Origin: Amycolatopsis sp. EV170708-02-1
Lineage (GTDB): Bacteria; Actinomycetota; Actinomycetes; Mycobacteriales; Pseudonocardiaceae
Assembly (NCBI RefSeq): GCF_022479115.1
Contig: NZ_CP092497.1
Location: 1,736,001 to 1,800,000 of the forward strand
Length of the DNA: 64,000 nucleotides
Direction of reading: 5' to 3'
The notes under the pieces were generated by a model. That model made no database searches. It saw only the letters and a program-made list of their open reading frames with translations, and was not told the origin of the DNA. Made by a program: the position numbers and the translations under genes. Each line of letters opens with the position of its first letter. Position 1 is the stretch's first letter. This document shows, one piece after another, positions 24,914-33,585 of this stretch.

Positions 24914-26179
24914 GTGAATTCTTCCCCGAAACTCGACCTCAGCCCGGATCCGCCCTTGCCGAAGACGCGAAGCGAAGGACTGGTCATACGAAAATACGGT
25001 GGCTCGTCGCTGGCCACACCGGAAATGGTGAACGAGGTGGCCGCGGATGTGGCCGCGATCGCCGAAACCGGAGATCGGGTGGTCCTGGTCGTGTCGGCCA
25101 TGGGGGACAGCACCGACCGGCTGATCGCCTTGGCCGGGGAGTTCGCCGAACCGCCCGCTCCCCGGGAGCTCGACCAGTTGATGGCGACCGGTGAACAGGT
25201 GTCCGCGTCGGTGCTCGCCATGGCGCTGGCCGAGCGCGGAGTCGAGGCCGTCTCGTTGTCCGGTGACCAGGCGGGGATCGAGGTCGCCGGCGAACCGGGC
25301 GCGGGAACCATCGTGCGGGTCGATCCCGGCAGGATCCTCGCCCGGCTGCGTGACGCGCGGGTCATCGTGGTCGCCGGGTTCCAGGGGCGGGACGCCGACG
25401 GCGAACTGCTGACCTTGGGCCGAGGCGGCTCCGACACCACCGCGGTGGCGCTCGCGGCCGCGCTCGGCGGTTCCGAATGCGAGATCCGGACCGACGTGCA
25501 CGGAGTTCGCACGGCCGATCCCCGGATAGTGCGGGACACCCGGGTGGTCCGCACGATCTCGTACGACGCCATGGTCGAGCTCGCCGGGCTCGACGCCCGG
25601 GTCCTGCACCCCAGATCCGTCGAGCTCGCGCGCCGTCACGGGGTGGCGGTGCGGGTGACGCACGCGTCGGACCCCGGCCCGTCGACCGTTGTGACAGCGG
25701 GAGAACCGTCGCTGGAAGGCACTCCCAGCGTCATCGGCATCGCGCACGAACGCGACGTGCGGCTGGTCCGGGTCGAGGTTTCGGCCACCGGCCCGGACCA
25801 TTACGCGCACGTCCTCACGACACTGGCGGGTTGTGGGGTGCGGCCGGACAACCTGAGCTGGCCCGATCCCGGCGAGCTGCGGTTCACCGTGCGAGGGACG
25901 GAGCCGCTCGGCCTGCCGATCACCCGGCTCGCGATGGAGCTGGAGGCACGTTCGACGGTCTGCGACGACTTCGGCTCGGTTTCCGTGATCGGCACCGCGC
26001 TGCTCGATTCGCCCGGGTTCGTTCCCGAGATGCTGCGGGTCCTCGCCGATCACCGGGTCACGGTGCCCGCGATGACGACCTCGCAGTCGCGCCTCACCGC
26101 CGTGATCCCCGCCGACGGCGTGGACACGACCGTCCGCGCCCTGCACGACGCGTACGGCTTGGCGGTGGACAGGACATGA
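24914..26179 (+). CDS. Aspartate kinase, biosynthetic-cluster copy
   Basis: 421 aa from the GTG at 24914 behind AAGGA. It phosphorylates L-aspartate, the first step to aspartate semialdehyde. The kinase signature is IRKYGGSSLATPEMVNEVA, a variant of the usual KFGGTS. LVVSAMGDSTDRL, LGRGGSDTTAVALAAAL and ARVLHPRSVELAR follow. Two ACT-like regions fill residues ~270-415. The substituted signature and its place before a Pls-type synthetase and a Dab aminotransferase indicate a dedicated copy, possibly with altered feedback control by Lys or Thr. That last point is inference. It overlaps the synthetase start by 4 bp. Confidence 0.9.
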   Translation: MNSSPKLDLSPDPPLPKTRSEGLVIRKYGGSSLATPEMVNEVAADVAAIAETGDRVVLVVSAMGDSTDRLIALAGEFAEPPAPRELDQLMATGEQVSASVLAMALAERGVEAVSLSGDQAGIEVAGEPGAGTIVRVDPGRILARLRDARVIVVAGFQGRDADGELLTLGRGGSDTTAVALAAALGGSECEIRTDVHGVRTADPRIVRDTRVVRTISYDAMVELAGLDARVLHPRSVELARRHGVAVRVTHASDPGPSTVVTAGEPSLEGTPSVIGIAHERDVRLVRVEVSATGPDHYAHVLTTLAGCGVRPDNLSWPDPGELRFTVRGTEPLGLPITRLAMELEARSTVCDDFGSVSVIGTALLDSPGFVPEMLRVLADHRVTVPAMTTSQSRLTAVIPADGVDTTVRALHDAYGLAVDRT

Positions 26180-29100
26180 GCCCCTACGGACTGCCGTCCG
26201 GCCAATTCACCGACGATGGCCTGGTCCTCACCTGCGACGGCCACGACCAGCGGGTCCGGTGGCGGGCCGGCGATCGGCTGGAAGAGTTGTACGAGCGGCT
26301 CTGCGACAGGCTGCGAGCCGACGGCCACGGCGATCGCCTCGCGGTGGACGCCGAGGGCGAGAAGCTCACGTTCGACGGCTTGGACCAGCAGGCCAACCGG
26401 CTCGCCCGGCACCTCCGAGCACGCGGGGTGCGGCCCGGCGACCGGATCGGGTTGCTGTTCGGCGAACCGGTGCACCCCTATGTCGCGATGCTCGCGGTGC
26501 TCAAGGTCAATGCGGCGTATGTGCCACTGGACGCGGGGTTTCCGGACGACCGCCTGGCCTACATCGTCCAGGACGCCGGCGTCCGGCTCGTGGTGTCGAC
26601 CGCCGCCCTGCGGGACCGGTTCGAGCCGGGCAGCGTCGAACTCGTCTGTCTCGACGAGGACTCGGATCGCATCGCCGGGCAGCCGGGCGAGCGGCTCACC
26701 GCGACCGAGAAAGGCACTCCGGCCGGCGAACTCTGTTACGTCGTCTACACGTCGGGCTCGACCGGGCGGCCGAAGGGCGTGACGATCGACCACGCCTCGA
26801 TCTGCAATTTCGTCCAGGTCGCCGCCGAGGTCTACGGCATCCACGCCACCGATCGGGTCTACCAGGGCATGACGATCGCGTTCGATTTCTCGGTCGAGGA
26901 GATCTGGGTGCCGTTGCTGAGCGGCGCGACGCTCGTGCCGAAACCCGGCGGCGCCGCCCTCGTCGGCCACGACCTCCTCGAATTCCTGCGGGAGAACAAG
27001 GTCACCGCGCTGTGCTGTGTCCCGACCCTGCTGGCCAGCCTCGACGAGGACCTGCCGCTGCTCAGGTTCCTCCTGGTGTCCGGTGAAGCGTGTCCCGAAG
27101 ACCTCGTGCGCCGCTGGTATCGCCCGGACAGACGGTTCCTCAACGTCTACGGCCCGACAGAGGCCACCGTCACCGCGACGTGGTCGGTGCTGCGGCCGGA
27201 TCGGCCGGTGACCATCGGGGTGCCCCTGCCCACCTATTCGGTCGTCATCCTCGACCCGGACGAGCCGAGGGCCTTGGCCGCGGGCGAACTCGGCGAGATC
27301 GGCATCGCCGGGATCGGGCTCGCCGGCGGCTACCTCAACCGGCCCGATCTGACCGGTCGCGCGTTCATCCCGGATTTCCTCGGCATCGGGCACAATCCGT
27401 CCCGGCGCATCTACCGCACCGGTGACCTGGGCCGGATCACCCCGGACGGGGAGATCGAGTACCACGGCCGTGCCGATACCCAGGTGAAGATCCGGGGCTA
27501 CCGCGTCGAGCTCACCGAGATCGAATCGGTCCTCCTGCAGATCCCCGGAATCGCCCAGGCGGTGGTCGAAACCCACCGACCGGGGCCGGGCACCATCGAG
27601 CTGGTCGCCTACTACAGCCTGCGCCGCGACCAGGCGGACGTCGATCCCGGAGAACTCCGTCGTCGTCTGGCGGAACTGCTGCCGGGCTACATGGTGCCCG
27701 CCTATCTCGAAAAGCTCGATCACATCCCGCTGACCCCGGCGGGCAAGGCCGATCGCAAACATCTCCCGGCGCCCACCGGTCCACGGAGAGCGGGAAACGA
27801 CGTCGGCTACGTGGCGCCGGCCACCGAGACCGAAATCCAACTGGCGGACGCCTTGGGCGGCGTCCTCGGGATCGAGCGGATCTCGGCGACGGGGCATTTC
27901 TTCGACGACTACGGGGCCGACTCCTTGCTGCTGGCCAAGTTCTGCGCCGTGATCCGGGAGCGCGGAGACCTCGCGCCGATATCGGCCAAAGACGTGTACC
28001 TCAACCCGACCGTTCGCGGTCTCGCCGAGTCGGCCACCGCCGCGGCCCACGTCACGGCCGCTCGCGCCGAAGAGCCGCACCGGGCGTCGACCGTGTCGTA
28101 TGTCCTTTGTGGCGTTTTCCAGCTCTTGGCCTTCCTGACCTATGCGGCTGGTTCGGGCTGGATCCTGGACACGGGATTCGCCTGGATCTCCGCCGCGACG
28201 GGGTTCGCCGAGGGCTACGCACGCGCAGCAGGGCTGGGGCTCGTCGTCTTCGTCATCCTGTCGGTGGTGCCGATCCTGGCGAAGTGGGCGATCGTCGGCC
28301 GGTGGAAGCCGGGGGAGATCCCGCTGTGGAGCGTCGGCTACCTGCGCTTCTGGACGGTCAGGACGTTGATCAGGTTCAGTCCGCTGATGCTGTTCATCGG
28401 TACGCCGCTGTACTCGTGGTACCTGCGGGCGCTCGGCGCGGACATCGGCAAGGGCGCCGTGATCCTCTCGCGGAACCCGCCGGTCTGCACCGATCTGTTC
28501 CGGGCCGGCGCCGGGGCGGTCATCCGGAAGGACGCGTACTTCTCGTGCTACCGCGCGAGGGCGGGGCGAATCCAGACCGGTCGGGTCACGCTGGGGGACA
28601 ACGCCTTCGTCGGCGAAATGACCGTGCTCGACATCGGCACGGCACTCGGCCACGACGCGCAGCTCGGCCACTCGTCGTCGTTGAACGCCGGACAGTCCGT
28701 CCCCGATGGCGAGAGCTGGCACGGATCACCCGCTCGTCCATCCACTGTGGACTACCGAGCGCTGGGAACGGTCCCGCGCGGCAGGCTCAGGCCGATCGTC
28801 TTCTGCGCGTCCAGCCTCCTGCTCCTGCTTTCCGTGACGCTGCCCGTGACGTTGGGCGGAGCGGACGTCTTCGTCGACCGCTGGCTCACCACGACGACGG
28901 ACTTCACGAGCTGGGCCTTCTATCGAGGCCGGATCATCGACTCGGCGCTGCTGTACTTCGGGACGTTGCTCGCCGGGCTCGCGGTCGTCCTCACGATCCC
29001 GCGCCTGCTCGGCCGGTTCCTCCGGCCGGACCGCGTCTATCCGCTCTACGGCAGGCATTTCGCCGTCCAGCGGTTGATCGCGCGGCTTACCAACATGCGT

Positions 29101-30240
29101 GCGTACACGTATCTGTTCGGGGACAGCAGCTATATCGTGTACTACCTCCGCGCGCTGGGGTACGACCTGTCGAAGGTGCGGCAGACCGGATCCAACTTCG
29201 GGGTCGAGGTCAAGCACGAGACGCCGTTCCTCAGCACGGTCGGCACCGGGACGATGGTCTCGGACGGCCTCTCGATGCTCAACGCCGACTTCTCCGCGTC
29301 CTCGTTCCGCCTGCGCGAGACGTCCATCGCGCCGGAGGCGTTCCTGGGCAACGAGATCGCCTTTCCGCCGGACGCCAGGGTCGGCCGGAACTGCCTGCTG
29401 GCCACCAAGGTCCTCGTTCCGCTGGACGGGCCGGTCAAGGAGAACGTCGGCCTGCTGGGGTCGCCCGCGTTCGAGATCCCCCGGAGCGTCCGCCGCGACA
29501 CCGGATTCGAGCACCTCGGCACCGGAGACGCGCTGCGCCGGGGGCTGCGGGCGAAGAACCGCCACAACACCGCCACCATCGCCGTCTACCTGCTCGTGCA
29601 CTGGCTGCACCTGCTGGGAATCCTGCTGATCGGCACGGCGGCCGGTGCCCTGCACGAGCGGGTCGGTCCGCTCGCGGTCGGCGGCGGCATCGTGGCGACG
29701 CTGATGTTCTCGGTCGTGTTCCTCATGCTCGCGGAACTCGCCGTACAGGGATTTCGGGCGCTACGGCCGAGGTTCTGCTCGATCTACGATCCGATCTTCT
29801 GGCGGCACGAGCGGTTCTGGAAGCTGAGTCCCGCGCGCTATCTCGCGCTGTTCGACGGGACGGCGTTCAAACCCTTCCTGCTGCGTCGTCTCGGTGTCCG
29901 GATCGGGCGCCGCGTCTTCGACGATGGCTGCGCGATCCCGGAACGGTCGTTGGTGCACATCGGCGACGACTGTGTGCTCAACCTGCACACCGTCGTGCAA
30001 GGACATTCGCTCGAGGACGGCACGTTCAAATCCGACTACATCGACATCGGTGCGGGGTGCACCCTCAGCACCGGCTCCTTCGTCCACTATGGAGTGACGA
30101 TGGCGGACGGGGCGATCGCCGAAGCGGACGCCTTCCTGATGAAGGGCACCACGGCCCCCGCTCGGACCCGCTGGCACGCCAATCCGGCTGTCGAACTCGA
30201 CACGGCGGAAGAGATCACCGCGGCAAGGAGGCTGCCATGA
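26176..30240 (+). CDS. Pls/PosA-type membrane nonribosomal peptide synthetase (polycation synthetase)
   Basis: 1354 aa. The adenylation domain (~30-520) has YTSGSTGRPKGVTID, NVYGPTEATV, GELGEIGIAG and YRTGDLGR. A carrier domain follows, with the phosphopantetheine Ser583 in DDYGADSLL. After that come six membrane helices in three pairs (near 640 and 690, 870 and 920, 1135 and 1170), each followed by a hexapeptide-repeat-like soluble domain. There is no condensation or thioesterase domain. This is the architecture of epsilon-poly-lysine synthetase, which links one amino acid into a homopolymer. In the A4 region FDFSVEEIW, Glu241 sits where Phe-activating GrsA has Trp239, which fits a basic substrate. 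The neighbours supply diaminobutyrate. Confidence 0.9.
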   Translation: MSPYGLPSGQFTDDGLVLTCDGHDQRVRWRAGDRLEELYERLCDRLRADGHGDRLAVDAEGEKLTFDGLDQQANRLARHLRARGVRPGDRIGLLFGEPVHPYVAMLAVLKVNAAYVPLDAGFPDDRLAYIVQDAGVRLVVSTAALRDRFEPGSVELVCLDEDSDRIAGQPGERLTATEKGTPAGELCYVVYTSGSTGRPKGVTIDHASICNFVQVAAEVYGIHATDRVYQGMTIAFDFSVEEIWVPLLSGATLVPKPGGAALVGHDLLEFLRENKVTALCCVPTLLASLDEDLPLLRFLLVSGEACPEDLVRRWYRPDRRFLNVYGPTEATVTATWSVLRPDRPVTIGVPLPTYSVVILDPDEPRALAAGELGEIGIAGIGLAGGYLNRPDLTGRAFIPDFLGIGHNPSRRIYRTGDLGRITPDGEIEYHGRADTQVKIRGYRVELTEIESVLLQIPGIAQAVVETHRPGPGTIELVAYYSLRRDQADVDPGELRRRLAELLPGYMVPAYLEKLDHIPLTPAGKADRKHLPAPTGPRRAGNDVGYVAPATETEIQLADALGGVLGIERISATGHFFDDYGADSLLLAKFCAVIRERGDLAPISAKDVYLNPTVRGLAESATAAAHVTAARAEEPHRASTVSYVLCGVFQLLAFLTYAAGSGWILDTGFAWISAATGFAEGYARAAGLGLVVFVILSVVPILAKWAIVGRWKPGEIPLWSVGYLRFWTVRTLIRFSPLMLFIGTPLYSWYLRALGADIGKGAVILSRNPPVCTDLFRAGAGAVIRKDAYFSCYRARAGRIQTGRVTLGDNAFVGEMTVLDIGTALGHDAQLGHSSSLNAGQSVPDGESWHGSPARPSTVDYRALGTVPRGRLRPIVFCASSLLLLLSVTLPVTLGGADVFVDRWLTTTTDFTSWAFYRGRIIDSALLYFGTLLAGLAVVLTIPRLLGRFLRPDRVYPLYGRHFAVQRLIARLTNMRAYTYLFGDSSYIVYYLRALGYDLSKVRQTGSNFGVEVKHETPFLSTVGTGTMVSDGLSMLNADFSASSFRLRETSIAPEAFLGNEIAFPPDARVGRNCLLATKVLVPLDGPVKENVGLLGSPAFEIPRSVRRDTGFEHLGTGDALRRGLRAKNRHNTATIAVYLLVHWLHLLGILLIGTAAGALHERVGPLAVGGGIVATLMFSVVFLMLAELAVQGFRALRPRFCSIYDPIFWRHERFWKLSPARYLALFDGTAFKPFLLRRLGVRIGRRVFDDGCAIPERSLVHIGDDCVLNLHTVVQGHSLEDGTFKSDYIDIGAGCTLSTGSFVHYGVTMADGAIAEADAFLMKGTTAPARTRWHANPAVELDTAEEITAARRLP
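28741..28751. repeat. TCCACTGTGGA palindrome
   Basis: Second copy, inside the synthetase gene between the first external domain and the third membrane helix. Confidence 0.7.
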
Positions 30241-31601
30241 CCCACACCCCGACGGCTCGAACGGCGCCTCGTGTTGAGGGCGCGCTGCCCGGCCCTCGCT
30301 CGGCCGAGTTCCTCGAACACCAGCGACAGTGGGAATCCAGCGCGCGGGCGTACCCACGGCATCTGCCGATCGCGATCGCGGGCGGCGCGGGCAGCTACCT
30401 GCGCGACATGGACGGGAACGTCTTCCTCGACTTCCTGGCGGGCGCGGGTGTGCTCTCCCTCGGCCACAACCATCCCGAACTGGTGCACGCGGCCACCGAA
30501 CAGATGCACGTGCTCACCCACGGCCTGGACTTCCCGACCCCGGCGAAACGCGAGTTCGTCGACGCCCAGCTGTCCATGCTGCCGCCGGACCTGCGCTCGC
30601 GGATGCGGGTGCACTTCTGCGGCCCCGGCGGCGCCAACGCCGTGGACGCCGCGATCAAACTGTGCAAGACCGCGACCGGGCGCGGTGACCTGGTGTCCTT
30701 CCAGGGCGGGTTCCACGGCTCGAGCCACGCCGCGATGGCGTTGACTGGGCTCGTCGCCCAGAAACGCCCGATCGCCAACGGCGTGCCCGGCGTGCACTTC
30801 TTCCCGTACTCCTACTGCGCTCGGTGCCCCGTGGGGCTTTCACCGGACACCTGCGCGACCAACTGCGTCGGCCTGTTGGAACGGTCGCTGCGGGATCCGA
30901 ACGGCGGCATTCCGCTTCCCGCCGCGGTGATCCTGGAAATGGTGCAGGGTGAAGGCGGGATCATCCCGGCGGACCGCGACTTCGTGCGACGCGTCCGTGC
31001 ACTGACCGCGGAGCTGGACATCCCGCTCGTCGTCGACGAGGTGCAGACCGGTTGCGGCCGCACCGGGACGTGGTTCGCGTTCGAGCACTACGACATCGAG
31101 CCCGACGTGATCGTCGCCTCGAAGGCCTTGAGCGGGATGGGACTCCCGGTGGCGGTGATCTTCTACGACCGGCGGCTGGACGGCTGGGCACCAGGGGCGC
31201 ACACCGGCACGTTCCGAGGCAACCAGGCCGCGTTCGCCGCCGGTGCGGCGGCGGTCCGCATCGTCCGGCGTGACGACGTGCTGGGCAACGTCCGGCAACG
31301 CGGGCGGCAGCTCGCGGAACGGCTCGGCACCCTGCACGACGACGTCTGGGTCCGCGAGGTGCGCGGCCTCGGCCTGATGTGGGGGATCGAACTGGCCGAT
31401 CCGCGCGATGGCCGCCCGGCGGGCGGATACGCCCGCGCCGTGCAGGCACACGCGTTGCAGCACGGTCTGATCGTCGAACTCGGCGGCCGCGACGACAGCG
31501 TGATCCGTCTGATGCCGCCGCTGACCGTGACCACGGAGGAGATCGAGCTCGCCTGCGCGATCCTGCTGGACGCGATCGAGCGCTGTGGTCCGCCGCGGTA
31601 A
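30237..31601 (+). CDS. Diaminobutyrate--2-oxoglutarate aminotransferase-like protein
   Basis: 454 aa, class III PLP aminotransferase, start overlapping the synthetase stop behind AAGGAGG. Family features are [65 protein letters not shown] and the PLP lysine in ASKALSG. A Cys-rich insert, [18 protein letters not shown], is typical of diaminobutyrate aminotransferases near EctB/RhbA. It converts aspartate semialdehyde plus glutamate to L-2,4-diaminobutyrate. The ectoine genes ectA and ectC are absent, so the product should go to the adjacent polymer synthetase. Confidence 0.88.
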   Translation: MTHTPTARTAPRVEGALPGPRSAEFLEHQRQWESSARAYPRHLPIAIAGGAGSYLRDMDGNVFLDFLAGAGVLSLGHNHPELVHAATEQMHVLTHGLDFPTPAKREFVDAQLSMLPPDLRSRMRVHFCGPGGANAVDAAIKLCKTATGRGDLVSFQGGFHGSSHAAMALTGLVAQKRPIANGVPGVHFFPYSYCARCPVGLSPDTCATNCVGLLERSLRDPNGGIPLPAAVILEMVQGEGGIIPADRDFVRRVRALTAELDIPLVVDEVQTGCGRTGTWFAFEHYDIEPDVIVASKALSGMGLPVAVIFYDRRLDGWAPGAHTGTFRGNQAAFAAGAAAVRIVRRDDVLGNVRQRGRQLAERLGTLHDDVWVREVRGLGLMWGIELADPRDGRPAGGYARAVQAHALQHGLIVELGGRDDSVIRLMPPLTVTTEEIELACAILLDAIERCGPPR

Positions 31602-31669
31602 CGAATCCGCAGGTGGGCGTTCTGGCGAAGCCGCCTGATCTCGCCGGGGCGAGTACCAAAACTCCGGAT

Positions 31670-31695
31670 ACGGCCCGTGATCGAAACCGGGCCGT
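31670..31695. terminator. Hairpin after the aminotransferase gene
   Basis: ACGGCCCG (31670-31677) pairs with CGGGCCGT (31688-31695) over 8 bp with a 10-nt loop. It sits between the aminotransferase stop and the next small ORF. It may terminate the cluster or act as an operator for the small ORF, whose promoter should lie close by (TAGAGT at 31696-31701 is a possible -10). Confidence 0.45.
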
Positions 31696-31742
31696 TAGAG
31701 TGAACAGTCGCTGTAGCCATCACCCTTGAGGAGTAGCAGTCC

Positions 31743-31892
31743 ATGATCGCCGAGAGCGCGAACCAGCAGAGCGTGACCTTCCCGCAGGAAGCTACGCCGA
31801 TCTTCGACCTGGTCGCGAAGATGGTGGCGCGGACGCAGACCGAAGACGAGCACGACTTCGATCGCGAAGCCGGCCTCGCGACCTCGGTGTAG
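31743..31892 (+). CDS. 49-aa small ORF after the polycation cluster
   Basis: ATG at 31743 behind GAGGAG, TAG at 31890-31892. The peptide starts MIAESANQQSVTFPQEATP, has an amphipathic middle FDLVAKMVARTQ and ends in acidic EDEHDFDREAGLATSV. There are no Cys and few Ser/Thr. The leader-like helix and small C-terminal residues recall RiPP precursors, but no recognisable modifying enzyme is adjacent. It could equally be a small regulator or a protein acting with the polycation genes. I do not recognise the family. Confidence 0.5.
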   Translation: MIAESANQQSVTFPQEATPIFDLVAKMVARTQTEDEHDFDREAGLATSV

Positions 31893-31921
31893 CTTCCTGC
31901 GCGGCGAACCGCCGCGAGAGG

Positions 31922-32572
31922 TCATTCAGGCGGCGTACCGGTGTGGCCTCGGAGTTCCGCGGCAGTGCGGCGGGCGTGGGCCAGGCCGTCGAGGATCCAT
32001 TGCGGGGGCTGCCGGTCGTTTGTGGCGATCCGCTCATAGGCGGCGACGAGCCGTTCCGCGATCTTCAGCCGGGCGTCCGTGGCCGCCGGTTCGGGGTCGC
32101 CCTGTTCGGCCGGGATCGTGACCAGGGCGAGGTGTCCGGACGGCGCGCGAGTCGTTCCCGTCCCAGACTCGGCGGGGGTTTCGGATCGCGGTGCCGGAGT
32201 GGGCAGCCGTCGAAGCCGGAAGGCCGTCCGGTCGGTGTGTCCCGGCACACCCTCGTAACTGGTGCCCTGCGCGGGAAAGGGGTCTGCCCGGAACCGTGCG
32301 ACCGAGGGCCAGTACCGGGATCGCGCGGACTTCGGTGTCTCCCCGTCGAGCCCGCAGGCGATCTCCTGCCAGGTCTTTCCGTCGAGCCGTGCGGCGACGA
32401 CCGCCGCTTCGACGATCTGCTGCGCCATCCCGATCAGGCCGGAGTGGTCCGGCGGAGAGCCGGCGTCCACCCTGGCGGCGTTGGCCGCGAGATCGGCCAG
32501 TTCCGCCGCGTGCGCGGCGAGGACCAGATGGGCCCGGGTGGCCGTGGCGGGGATGGTGTGGCGTGTGGTCAC
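31922..32572 (-). CDS. Hypothetical protein with a helix-turn-helix-like segment
   Basis: 216 aa from a GTG at 32572 with GAGGAG 7 nt upstream. Residues ~10-60 are Ala-rich and helical (HLVLAAHAAELADLAANAARVD). Residues ~60-95 read VVAARLDGKTWQEIACGLDGETPKSARSRYW, the pattern of an actinobacterial DNA-binding or sigma-like helix-turn-helix. The central part is Pro/Thr/Arg-rich. The C-terminus (RLKIAERLVAAYERI, PQWILDGLAHARRTAAELRG) is again helical. It is divergent from an ArsR regulator across an AT-rich spacer with a palindrome. It is possibly a small DNA-binding protein. Confidence 0.6.
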   Translation of the reverse strand: MTTRHTIPATATRAHLVLAAHAAELADLAANAARVDAGSPPDHSGLIGMAQQIVEAAVVAARLDGKTWQEIACGLDGETPKSARSRYWPSVARFRADPFPAQGTSYEGVPGHTDRTAFRLRRLPTPAPRSETPAESGTGTTRAPSGHLALVTIPAEQGDPEPAATDARLKIAERLVAAYERIATNDRQPPQWILDGLAHARRTAAELRGHTGTPPE

Positions 32573-32670
32573 CGCCCGCTCCTCGTGGCAGGCCGGTGGC
32601 TCGACAAGAGGCTCGCGGAATCCCGCATGCCGTGACTCACAGGTGTTCTCACCTTCTCTGATATGCAGAC

Positions 32671-32686
32671 TTGCATAAATATGCAA
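32671..32686. promoter_or_regulatory. AT-rich palindrome, operator candidate
   Basis: TTGCATAAATATGCAA has perfect 7-bp arms around AA, in an unusually AT-rich island (32660-32695) about 100 bp upstream of the leftward hypothetical gene and 149 bp before arsR. It is a likely operator for ArsR or a promoter core for the divergent pair. Confidence 0.5.
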
Positions 32687-32834
32687 TTTATGGATGTTCG
32701 ATGGCGTCGAAGAACCGGGTGTTGTGCCCTGATCGGGTGTGGTCGCGACCGTTCTGTGTGAGGTGACGTTCGGACGCCCTTGTCGTCGGGCACGATCAGG
32801 GAGGTGCGGACGGCTCTGCGGGGAAGGGATGCCG

Positions 32835-33179
32835 ATGAACAGTCCCCTGTATCAGGCGACGGCGGAGTTCTTCAAGACGCTGGGGCACCCCGTCCGGATC
32901 CGTGTGCTGGAACTGCTCAGCGAGCGGGATCATCACGTCTCGGAGCTGCTCGCCGACCTCGGTATCGAGCCTGCCAACCTGTCCCAGCAGCTCGCGGTCC
33001 TGCGCCGGGCCAACCTGGTGGTGCCGCGCAAAGAGGGCACGACCGTCTCCTACTCCCTGACCAGTCCGTCGGTCGCCGAACTGCTCGCCGTCGCGCGCGG
33101 GATTCTGACCGGGGTCATCACCGGCCAGTTGGGACTGCTCGACGATCTACAGAATTCCGCCGGTGCGGATTCCGGATGA
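32835..33179 (+). CDS. ArsR-family winged-helix regulator
   Basis: 114 aa from the ATG at 32835, with GGAAGGG 6 nt upstream. The domain is complete: TAEFFKTLGHPVRIRVLELL, HHVSELLADLGIEPANLSQQLAVLRRANLVVPRKEGTTVSYSL. The metal-binding ELCVCDL motif of ArsR/SmtB is replaced by HHVSELLADL and no Cys is present, so it is probably not a metal sensor in the classical way. It may control the divergent gene through the palindrome at 32671. Confidence 0.85.
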   Translation: MNSPLYQATAEFFKTLGHPVRIRVLELLSERDHHVSELLADLGIEPANLSQQLAVLRRANLVVPRKEGTTVSYSLTSPSVAELLAVARGILTGVITGQLGLLDDLQNSAGADSG

Positions 33180-33227
33180 AAAGCGTCGGCCGGGTCATTT
33201 CGGATATTCATGACCTCGCGCCGCTCG

Positions 33228-33458
33228 TCATTTGTTTTCCTTGCCGGAATCGGTGTGCTGCTCGCTCAATTCGGAATGGTCTTCGCCGTCCCGGGGGAGC
33301 GTGCCATTCCCGCCGGCCGCCCTCCGAGTCTCCTCGACCAGAGAGTCGAAGATGGGGGTTCCGCACAGCTCCACATGGTCCTCCGTCGCGCCGGTCGTCG
33401 TGCCCGGCCATCTTGCCCCGGAACGGCTTCTTCGATCCAGTTCCGCCGGGCAATGCAC
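33228..33458 (-). CDS. Small Arg-rich hypothetical protein (tentative)
   Basis: 76 codons from a GTG at 33458 with only a distant GAGGGTGA upstream. From residue ~25 the codons look genuine (high third-position GC) and the sequence EDHVELCGTPIFDSLVEETRR resembles short conserved actinobacterial proteins that carry a CGTPIFD-type motif. The first 25 residues are basic and may not be translated. It is the only gene-like signal in the 400-bp gap 33180-33585. Confidence 0.35.
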   Translation of the reverse strand: MHCPAELDRRSRSGARWPGTTTGATEDHVELCGTPIFDSLVEETRRAAGGNGTLPRDGEDHSELSEQHTDSGKENK

Positions 33459-33585
33459 TCGATTGAGCTCACCCTCGGGGGTGACCTATTCATCAAGGTG
33501 AAAAGCAAGTGCGGGACAAGGCGCTTTGATTCCACTTTTCCTTCGCGGGCGAGAGAAAAGGATTGCTCACTCGTCCCGTTGCTGG

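Noticed and set aside
26050-28722. 890-codon minus-strand open frame
   Set aside because: It is opposite the polycation synthetase gene. No motifs, and composition typical of a shadow frame.
30237-31601. EctB of an ectoine operon
   Set aside because: No ectA, ectC or ectD nearby. Overlap with a Pls-type synthetase indicates diaminobutyrate supply to a polymer instead.
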